Shown piece after piece: positions 1 to 5,158 of a DNA stretch of 5,495 nt; position 1 is the stretch's first letter; every line of letters begins with the position of its first letter. Origin of the DNA: MED-G20 sp038108155 (lineage in GTDB: Bacteria > Bacteroidota > Bacteroidia > Flavobacteriales_D > Parvicellaceae); the NCBI GenBank assembly GCA_038108155.1, contig JAYNHP010000084.1:1-5495 (forward strand). Reading direction: 5' to 3'. The notes under the pieces are model-generated. The model was given only the letters and a program-made list of their open reading frames with translations. It did not search any database and had not been told where the DNA came from. The position numbers and the translations under genes are program-made.

Positions 1-120
1 TATTCTATTGATTGAACTAGCATGATATCCTTCCTCTCCAAAAACATTTAAAGCTACTTTAAGAATGTGACTTCTTTTCTCTGCTCTAATTAACTTATTT
101 TGTTCTTTTGTCTTGGGCAT
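1..120 (-). CDS. TetR/AcrR-family transcriptional regulator, N-terminal fragment (cut by window edge)
   Basis: Reading leftward from the ATG at 120-118, 40 codons are open to the window edge; the rest of the gene lies outside. The visible residues form a basic start (MPKTKEQNKLIRAEKR) followed by ILKVALNVFGEEGYHASSI, the first helices of a TetR-type helix-turn-helix domain: the pattern I-L-x-x-A-x-x-x-F-x-x-x-G-Y/F-x-x-x-S/T-I is characteristic of the family. Members are usually about 190-210 residues long, with a C-terminal ligand-binding domain that sets the effector; that part is missing, so the ligand and regulon cannot be told. The start is supported by the family alignment and by an inverted repeat ending directly before the ATG, which suggests the protein represses its own gene. 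It follows the SUI1-like gene on the same strand after a 52-base gap. Confidence 0.85.
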   Translation of the reverse strand, partial: MPKTKEQNKLIRAEKRSHILKVALNVFGEEGYHASSINRI

Positions 121-146
121 TTTTTGACTGACCGTTTAGTCAAAAA
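121..146. promoter_or_regulatory. Inverted repeat, probable operator of the TetR-family regulator
   Basis: Two 9-base arms, TTTTTGACT (121-129) and AGTCAAAAA (138-146), are perfect inverse complements around an 8-base centre; comparing the site with its own reverse complement gives 22 of 26 matching positions. The core TGACTGACCGTTTAGTCA resembles operators bound by TetR-family dimers, which often contain GACY-type half sites. The repeat abuts the ATG of the TetR-type gene and overlaps a TAnnTTTG box on the minus strand, so a bound dimer would block initiation. That the neighbouring regulator binds it is inference from position and symmetry. Confidence 0.7.
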
Positions 147-148
147 TA
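141..148 (-). promoter_or_regulatory. Bacteroidota-type -7 box for the TetR-family gene
   Basis: On the minus strand the bases read TATTTTTG, an exact match to the Bacteroidota -7 consensus TAnnTTTG. It lies 20 bases before the ATG at 120 and would give a leader of roughly 15 bases. No good -33 TTTG/TTG element is seen upstream, where the sequence is a long T-rich run, so the match could be partly a result of base composition. Overlap with the inverted repeat supports a real repressible promoter. Confidence 0.45.
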
Positions 149-172
149 AATAAAAAAAATAAAAACACCTAA

Positions 173-514
173 TTAACCACCCTTAAATTTGACTTTAGCA
201 CCTAGTTTTTCTAAAAATTTGAAAACTTTATCTCTATGGTTTCCTTGAATATAAATTTGAGCATCTTTATATCCTCCCCCTACGCCACATTGCTGTTTCA
301 ACTTTTTAGATAAATCCTTAGCATCTTCATCATTACCAACAAACCCCTCAACTAATGTTACAGATTTACCACCTCTATTTTTTCTATCAATAGAAACATA
401 TAATTTTTGTTCATTAAAAGGTAGTGTTTCAATAGTTTCATTATTCTCATCAAAATCAAAATCAGGATTAGTAGAATAAACCACATTTACACGATTTTTT
501 TTGGACTTTCCCAC
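173..514 (-). CDS. SUI1/eIF1-like translation factor family protein (YciH type)
   Basis: This 113-residue protein belongs to the SUI1/eIF1 family, whose bacterial members (YciH) are thought to act at the small ribosomal subunit and affect start-site fidelity, possibly under stress; the bacterial role is less settled than the eukaryotic one. A variable lysine-rich N-terminus containing VVYSTNPDF is followed by the SUI1 domain at about residues 36-112, with DRKNRGGKSVTLVEGF (43-58), the signature CGVGGGYKD (76-84) and the closing basic segment LEKLGAKVKFKGG. Length is normal for the family. The first codon is GTG, three bases after the TAG of the DUF389 gene, so the two are almost certainly cotranscribed and perhaps coupled; there is no upstream room for an ATG and no earlier internal ATG. 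Family assignment is firm; the biological role is taken from the family. Confidence 0.93.
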   Translation of the reverse strand: MGKSKKNRVNVVYSTNPDFDFDENNETIETLPFNEQKLYVSIDRKNRGGKSVTLVEGFVGNDEDAKDLSKKLKQQCGVGGGYKDAQIYIQGNHRDKVFKFLEKLGAKVKFKGG

Positions 515-517
515 TAT

Positions 518-1936
518 CTACTTATTAAAAATTAGAACTTTATTGTCGTTGGAATAAAACGTATTTAATTCTTTTGTTATAAAATTCTCTACATAAGATT
601 TCTGGAAATTTTTGAGAGTATCGTTATTCCACCTAATAACAAAAACAAAATTAGTGTCTTTAACTCCATTTAACTCGCTATAAGATTGACCATAATTTAA
701 AGATTTTATAGATGGGAAATGGGTTAGAATCCTAGTATTTAATTGATCCAAAGCATTTTTCTCCCTCATTATATTTTGAAGTTTGCTCTTGTATAAGTCT
801 CTCTCTTCTGAAATAGATAATATCTTTTTGTCATTATCCACTAGTATTTTATTTAACAACTCTTCTTCATCTATAGCCTTGGACTGTAAATTATGAATCT
901 CTAAATTTACATTACCCATTTCATAATTAGTAAGCTGTAATTTCCAATTATTTATCTGTTCTTCATTGATGTATTTTCCTCCAATATTTAAAATTATTTC
1001 AGGGTTCTCGTCCTGGTAATTTAATTCTTTGGTAAGTACTTCAATTTCTGGATTAATAGATATTTCATTTTTAATAAAGTTATCTGCACTTTGTATAAAA
1101 ATAGACTCGTGTATAATATGGTAAAATTTAAAAACACTTGGAATTACTATTAGAAGTAAAACTGTAAAAACATAAATTTTTACTTTCTTTTCAATTTTAG
1201 GATTAACAAATTTAACCTTTGGAAAACTCAATAGTCTCAAAACAATAAATGTCGATAGACATATAAAAACACTGTTTAATAAAAAAAGGTAAAAAGCACC
1301 AATAAAATATGGCCAATTTCCAACTGCCATTGCATATCCAACTGTACATAAGGGAGGCATCAAAGCAGTAGCAATTGCGACCCCAGGAATTACTGTTATT
1401 GTTGTGGCTTTGTTTTTTACTGTTGTTGCTATAACCCCAGCTAGACCACCGAAAAAGGCAATTAAAATATCTAATACATGTGGTTTAGTTCTACTTAAAA
1501 GTTCTGATGTTTCTGATTTAATTGGAGTTATTAAATAAAATAAATAAGATGCCAAAACACTAGCAGCTACCATTATCCCAAAGTTTTTTAAAGACTGAAT
1601 AAGTGCTTTAAAATCATTGGCGGATAAAGCATACCCTATTCCTCTTATGGGCCCCATTAATGGAGATATTAACATGGCTCCTATTATTACTGCTGGAGAA
1701 TTATTAATTAAACCAATGGAGGCAACCAATATAGAACAAATTAGAATCCAAATATTTATAGAAGAAAATTCAATATCGCTTCTTATATCTTCAACAGTTT
1801 TTTCTTTATCTACTCCATCGTAAATAGAAAATAAATTTTTCAAGAAATTAGTTACCGAACCAAATGCCTGCTTTACAGAAACCTTCTCAGCTTCTGATTT
1901 AATAGGGTCGTAGTCTATTTTATTATTTTCTTCCAT
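518..1936 (-). CDS. DUF389 family (TIGR00341-type) integral membrane protein with long C-terminal extension
   Basis: This 472-residue protein carries the DUF389 membrane core. After a soluble, charged N-terminus (1-58) come hydrophobic segments at about 61-77, 80-100, 117-137, 155-173, 178-201, 208-236 and 252-272. The conserved features are NNSPAVIIGAMLISPLMGPI (78-97) and the glycine/proline-rich PGVAIATALMPPLCTVGYA (184-202). Cytoplasmic loops by the positive-inside rule are the RGIGY-ANDFK loop, the KNK loop and the very basic stretch 237-253, which places the C-terminus (273-472) in the periplasm. That extension holds an alpha/beta-looking segment (about 280-350), a probable coiled coil (about 355-400) and a second alpha/beta-looking segment (405-471). 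The family's biochemical function is not known. ATG at 1936 is preceded by AGAAGGA with 7-base spacing, unusual for this group. The SUI1-like gene follows after 3 bases. Confidence 0.92.
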   Translation of the reverse strand: MEENNKIDYDPIKSEAEKVSVKQAFGSVTNFLKNLFSIYDGVDKEKTVEDIRSDIEFSSINIWILICSILVASIGLINNSPAVIIGAMLISPLMGPIRGIGYALSANDFKALIQSLKNFGIMVAASVLASYLFYLITPIKSETSELLSRTKPHVLDILIAFFGGLAGVIATTVKNKATTITVIPGVAIATALMPPLCTVGYAMAVGNWPYFIGAFYLFLLNSVFICLSTFIVLRLLSFPKVKFVNPKIEKKVKIYVFTVLLLIVIPSVFKFYHIIHESIFIQSADNFIKNEISINPEIEVLTKELNYQDENPEIILNIGGKYINEEQINNWKLQLTNYEMGNVNLEIHNLQSKAIDEEELLNKILVDNDKKILSISEERDLYKSKLQNIMREKNALDQLNTRILTHFPSIKSLNYGQSYSELNGVKDTNFVFVIRWNNDTLKNFQKSYVENFITKELNTFYSNDNKVLIFNK

Positions 1937-1943
1937 ATAGGTA

Positions 1944-1950
1944 TCCTTCT
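1944..1950 (-). promoter_or_regulatory. Shine-Dalgarno-like sequence before the DUF389 gene
   Basis: The minus strand reads AGAAGGA, followed by seven bases and then the ATG at 1936. Composition and spacing fit a ribosome binding site, although Bacteroidota generally initiate without one; no other start in this window has a comparable sequence. It supports the chosen ATG but may be a chance match. Confidence 0.4.
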
Positions 1951-1999
1951 ACTCTAATTTACAAGAAAAAGTTAAATTTTAATATCATAATAGATTTTA

Positions 2000-2473
2000 T
2001 TATTTGAGTTGTTCTCTTTGGGACATAAATAATAGAACATAAACCAAATGAATCATGTTGTTAAAAAGTGGAAACATGACCAATGCAATGCCAGTAAAAT
2101 AAGGCCAAGAAGCTTGAAATTCAAAATTTAAAAAGATATAGGGAGCTAAAACGTAGGCTACTTGAAAAATCCAATAGAAAGTCCATCCTAACTTAATTCT
2201 AAAAAACATTAAAGTTACCCCAACCATTGCAAATATATCAAAGACAATTCTTAAAGCATATAAACTTTTAAGTTGTGAAGCTAAATATTCATTGAATTCA
2301 AACCCATTTTCATCTAGATTATCAATTACTAAATTTAAAAAACTACTCTTTTCAGACTCCATAGATAAACCATCCAAAAAGAGAAAGAAATAACCAATAT
2401 CCGAAACAAAACAATAGATAAATCCTATTAAACTTAGTAGACAAAGCCACTTAAGAGCGTCAAAATTTTTCAT
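2000..2473 (-). CDS. Hypothetical four-helix integral membrane protein
   Basis: I do not recognise this 157-residue protein. It is strongly hydrophobic, with probable membrane segments at about residues 8-33, 70-91, 97-117 and 123-149. Between the first two lies a polar, acidic loop (about 35-68, rich in E, D, S and N). A short charged tail (SQREQLK) ends the protein. No catalytic or metal-binding motif stands out, and no signal peptide cleavage site is evident; the first hydrophobic stretch looks like a membrane anchor. Its ATG overlaps the TGA stop of the M61 peptidase gene in an ATGA arrangement (2470-2473), which points to cotranscription and translational coupling, so it may act with the peptidase or simply be carried in the same operon. 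The overall pattern resembles small uncharacterised membrane proteins common in flavobacteria. That it is a real gene is well supported by the overlap and the clean reading frame. Confidence 0.8.
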   Translation of the reverse strand: MKNFDALKWLCLLSLIGFIYCFVSDIGYFFLFLDGLSMESEKSSFLNLVIDNLDENGFEFNEYLASQLKSLYALRIVFDIFAMVGVTLMFFRIKLGWTFYWIFQVAYVLAPYIFLNFEFQASWPYFTGIALVMFPLFNNMIHLVYVLLFMSQREQLK

Positions 2474-4128
2474 TCTTCAAAGAATTTATATTTAAAGTAC
2501 TGATTATCATTACTAGAATTCATTTTTATATCCAATATTTTTCCATTTCTACTAACTTTCAATATAATTTGGTCATTTTCAAAATAATTTAGCCAATGGT
2601 TCAAATTATTATCTATCCTAAAATCATTTATAGCCAATATTTCATCTTCCTTTACAATCAACGACTTATACGCAGCACTTCCCTCTAAAACATTTAAAAC
2701 TTTAAGATGGCCATTTTTAAAATAGGTCTTTAATCCAAGTTGCCAACTTTTATTTTCGGATTTAACGACTGAAAACTTCCAACCAAAAACCTTTAAAGCA
2801 TCTTCAAGAAAATCCATGAAATCTTCTTTTCCATAAATAATTTTATCAAAAATATGGTTGAAACTTTCTCCAGAAACAGTTTCTAGAGCATTCTTATAGC
2901 TATTCATATCATAACTCGTTAATTTATTTGAGCCAGAGTACAAAGATATCATTACGTCATGTAAAGATTTTTTATGGCCAGTAGCCTTTCTTATTTTTGC
3001 ATCGCAAATCATAGCTATTAATGCACCTTCTACATAAATAGAAACTTTTCTGCCAGGAATTCCCTGAACATATCCATCTAACCACGTATCCCAGCTAGAT
3101 TCTGAAACAGAGTAATGATTTCGACCATCGCTATGAAAGTGTCTTTGAAATAATTTTTCCAATTCATTAAAATATTCATTTCTAGAAAAAACTCCACTTT
3201 CAAAAAGTATTCTATCTCCCATATACGTAGTCACTCCTTCTGTAACATAACCCATATGAGTAAAGTTTTCTTTAGAAAAATCGTAGGGTAACATGTCGCT
3301 AGGTCTTATTCCTTTTACGTTCCAAACGTGGTACAATTCATGAGAAGAAACACCCAATAGTTCTACATATAATTTTTCAAAAACATCGTAGGAAGGCCCC
3401 AATAGTATAACTGTAGAATGGTGGTGTTCAACACCATGGTAAGAACTATAAGGAGTTATTTGAAATAGAAATAGGAAACTTTTGTGAGGAAATGAACCAA
3501 AAAGGTTTATCTGGTAATTAATAAAAGAAGTAAAATCTTTAAGCATTTTTTCCCAATTAACTTTTACTTCCCCTTGAAAGCAAAAACTAAAATTAATATC
3601 GTTAATAGTAATAGATTTTTGCTGTATAGAATTACTAGCAATAATTGGAGAATCTGCCAATTGGTCAAAATTAGAAGCTTTAAGGGTATTATTTCCGAGC
3701 TTTTCCAATGAAGTGTGAATTTTATAATCTAATGGTAGTTTAAATTCTATTTCATATTCTAAATCAAGATCTTGAGAATTGTAAAGCATGCAATTTACAG
3801 GATTTATATAAAGTTGGTTTTGATCTAAGTAAGTTGACCCTGCATTTAGCTCAGATGCATAATAACTGTAGGAGACTATTAACTGATTTGTATTTTTACA
3901 TTCGACTTCCCACAAATCTTTTGTTTTTTTCGAAAACCTGACTTTATTATTCTCACTATCTACCACATTAAAATCTTTAATGTTTTTGGCAAAATTTCCA
4001 AGTTCATATCTACCAGGTCTCCAAGAAGGAAGTTGTAAGTTAATCTTTGACAAACCTTTTGCATCAACAATTAACTTAAAATCTATAAAATGTCTATCCG
4101 CATCTTTATAACTAACCAAATATTTCAT
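2470..4128 (-). CDS. M61-family metallopeptidase with C-terminal PDZ domain (glycyl-aminopeptidase-like)
   Basis: This 552-residue protein is a zinc-dependent peptidase of family M61. The N-terminal beta-rich M61 domain (about 1-165) carries the family motif PSWRPGRYE (34-42). The catalytic domain (about 170-445) has HGVEHHHST (231-239), the zinc motif HELYH (263-267, with H263 and H267 as ligands and E264 as catalytic base), then WNVKGIRP and the third ligand E297 in YVTEGVTTY; VSIYVEGALIAMICD (362-376) is the usual downstream signature. A PDZ-like domain occupies about 463-537, with GSAAYKSLIVKEDEILAIND. All catalytic residues are present. No signal peptide or lipobox is visible at the N-terminus, so as read here it would stay in the cytoplasm. 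Characterised family members release N-terminal glycine or alanine; this substrate preference is not shown for this protein. It is first in a leftward operon and is divergent from the ATP-grasp gene. Confidence 0.93.
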   Translation of the reverse strand: MKYLVSYKDADRHFIDFKLIVDAKGLSKINLQLPSWRPGRYELGNFAKNIKDFNVVDSENNKVRFSKKTKDLWEVECKNTNQLIVSYSYYASELNAGSTYLDQNQLYINPVNCMLYNSQDLDLEYEIEFKLPLDYKIHTSLEKLGNNTLKASNFDQLADSPIIASNSIQQKSITINDINFSFCFQGEVKVNWEKMLKDFTSFINYQINLFGSFPHKSFLFLFQITPYSSYHGVEHHHSTVILLGPSYDVFEKLYVELLGVSSHELYHVWNVKGIRPSDMLPYDFSKENFTHMGYVTEGVTTYMGDRILFESGVFSRNEYFNELEKLFQRHFHSDGRNHYSVSESSWDTWLDGYVQGIPGRKVSIYVEGALIAMICDAKIRKATGHKKSLHDVMISLYSGSNKLTSYDMNSYKNALETVSGESFNHIFDKIIYGKEDFMDFLEDALKVFGWKFSVVKSENKSWQLGLKTYFKNGHLKVLNVLEGSAAYKSLIVKEDEILAINDFRIDNNLNHWLNYFENDQIILKVSRNGKILDIKMNSSNDNQYFKYKFFEE

Positions 4129-4132
4129 ATAT

Positions 4133-4140
4133 CAAAAATA
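4133..4140 (-). promoter_or_regulatory. -7 promoter box for the M61 peptidase gene
   Basis: The minus strand reads TATTTTTG, matching the Bacteroidota -7 consensus TAnnTTTG exactly, and ends four bases before the ATG at 4128. Because initiation in this group normally falls a few bases past this box, the mRNA would begin at or very near the start codon. No convincing -33 TTG element is seen at the usual distance. The spacer is very A/T-rich, which raises the chance of accidental matches. Confidence 0.5.
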
Positions 4141-4144
4141 GAAT

Positions 4145-4157
4145 TTATGAGACATAA
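4145..4157. repeat. Short inverted repeat in the divergent spacer
   Basis: TTATG (4145-4149) and CATAA (4153-4157) form a perfect inverted repeat around AGA. It sits in the middle of the 65-bp region between the two divergent start codons, where a regulator could affect both promoters. The arms are only five bases and A/T-rich, so chance occurrence is quite possible. Confidence 0.25.
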
Positions 4158-4180
4158 CAGGTCTTAAATTGTGTAATAAT

Positions 4181-4188
4181 TATATTTG
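4181..4188 (+). promoter_or_regulatory. -7 promoter box for the ATP-grasp gene
   Basis: TATATTTG matches TAnnTTTG exactly and ends five bases before the ATG at 4194. As with the box on the opposite strand, this spacing predicts a leaderless or nearly leaderless transcript, and no Shine-Dalgarno sequence is present. A matching -33 element is not evident. Confidence 0.5.
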
Positions 4189-4193
4189 CTCTT

Positions 4194-5105
4194 ATGAAAG
4201 AATTTGATGTTGTTCTATTAACAGATTCGAGATATGTAAATCCTAAAAAAATAGATCCTTACATACAAAATGTTTTAAAAGAAGACGGATTGGTAATGGA
4301 TGGTCTAGAAAAATTAAATCTTAAAACCATTAAAAAAGACTGGAACGACCATAAGTTTAAATGGTCTTCAACAAAAAGTGCAATATTTAGATCTACTTGG
4401 GACTATTTCGATCAATTTTCAAACTTTAGAAATTGGTTAGACATAGTTAAGGATCAATGTTTTCTAATAAATCCTTACGAGCAAATAAATTGGAACCTTG
4501 ACAAACATTATTTATTAGACTTACAAAAAAAAGATATACCAATTGTAGAGAGTGTATTTGTTCCTAAAAAAAAAGAACTTGATTTAGAAACTATTTCAAA
4601 AAGTAAAAATTGGAAAAATATTGTTGTAAAGCCAACTATTTCTGGAGCTGCTAGACATACTTATCATTTAAAAAATAATGAAATAAAAAATTTCCAAAAC
4701 AAATGGCTTTCTCTTACCAATGATGAAGATTTTATGGTTCAAGAATTCCAGAAAAATATTCTATCTTCTGGCGAAATTGCAGTAATGCTCTTTGGTGGAG
4801 AATACTCTCATTCTGTACTAAAAAAAGCAAAAAAAGGAGATTTCAGAGTACAAGATGATTTCGGAGGAAGTGTTGAAATAATAAATGCTTCAACGGAAAT
4901 AATTGATTTGGCAGAGAAAACTGTAAAAAGTCTAAAAACTATGCCTCTTTATGCGAGAGTTGATATTATTTTAGACAATGGTAATAGTCCTGTAATTTCA
5001 GAACTAGAACTTGTAGAACCAGAACTCTGGTTTAGATTTAAAGAAGAATCTGCTTATAAATTAGCAGAGATTGTTAAAGATTTTTTAAACAAATTGAATT
5101 GTTAA
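4194..5105 (+). CDS. ATP-grasp family enzyme, DcsG/RimK-like ligase of unknown substrate
   Basis: This 303-residue protein has the layout of small ATP-grasp ligases related to the glutathione synthetase/RimK group and closest in appearance to DcsG (O-ureido-serine cyclo-ligase). Such enzymes form an acyl-phosphate from a carboxylate and join it to an amine. Visible motifs are RSTWDYF (66-72), INPYEQINWNLDKHYL (92-107), VVKPTISGAARHTY (144-157, K146 as a likely ATP-phosphate ligand), VQEFQKNILSSGEIAV (182-197), GDFRVQDDFGG (215-225), and the metal-binding end ARVDII (254-259, D257) with ELELVEPELWF (270-280, E270/E272/E275). Length is typical. It appears soluble and cytoplasmic, with no signal peptide. 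ATG at 4194 agrees with the beta-strand start FDVVLLTDSRY. No cycloserine biosynthesis partner lies nearby, so automatic names based on DcsG should not be read as function. The lpd gene follows 53 bases downstream on the same strand. Confidence 0.85.
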   Translation: MKEFDVVLLTDSRYVNPKKIDPYIQNVLKEDGLVMDGLEKLNLKTIKKDWNDHKFKWSSTKSAIFRSTWDYFDQFSNFRNWLDIVKDQCFLINPYEQINWNLDKHYLLDLQKKDIPIVESVFVPKKKELDLETISKSKNWKNIVVKPTISGAARHTYHLKNNEIKNFQNKWLSLTNDEDFMVQEFQKNILSSGEIAVMLFGGEYSHSVLKKAKKGDFRVQDDFGGSVEIINASTEIIDLAEKTVKSLKTMPLYARVDIILDNGNSPVISELELVEPELWFRFKEESAYKLAEIVKDFLNKLNC

Positions 5106-5120
5106 GCTATTTGAAGAAGA

Positions 5121-5134
5121 GAATTTATAAATTC
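5121..5134. repeat. Perfect 14-bp palindrome upstream of lpd
   Basis: GAATTTATAAATTC equals its own reverse complement. It lies in the 53-base gap between the ATP-grasp stop and the lpd start, 24 bases before the lpd ATG, so it would fall around the promoter if lpd has one. With no loop and no following T-run it is not an intrinsic terminator; it could be a protein-binding site or an A/T-rich coincidence. Confidence 0.35.
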
Positions 5135-5145
5135 GCATAAATAAT

Positions 5146-5154
5146 TAAAATTTG
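5146..5154 (+). promoter_or_regulatory. Possible degenerate -7 box for lpd
   Basis: TAAAATTTG resembles TAnnTTTG but has one extra base between TA and TTTG. TTTG ends four bases before the lpd ATG, the same distance as the exact box of the M61 gene and one base less than for the ATP-grasp gene. Weak on its own; the repeated spacing is the main support. Confidence 0.3.
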
Positions 5155-5158
5155 AGCT

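Noticed and set aside
147..172. A/T-rich run between the SUI1-like gene and the TetR-type gene as a terminator
   Set aside because: On the minus strand it is T-rich, but no stem precedes it. The only nearby inverted repeat (121-146) lies after the run and fits an operator better.
1617..1823. A 68-codon open frame on the plus strand
   Set aside because: It lies wholly inside the DUF389 gene on the opposite strand, antisense to its conserved membrane segments, and its translation has no recognisable domain.
1937..1999. Possible terminator between the four-helix membrane protein gene and the DUF389 gene
   Set aside because: The 63-base gap has only weak A/T pairings (AATA and TATT around 1989-2000) and no GC-containing stem followed by a T-run, so there is no support for an intrinsic terminator.
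4194..5105. Calling the ATP-grasp gene dcsG (cycloserine biosynthesis)
   Set aside because: The motifs fit the general family, but no other cycloserine genes are present in the window and sequence similarity alone does not fix the substrate in this superfamily.
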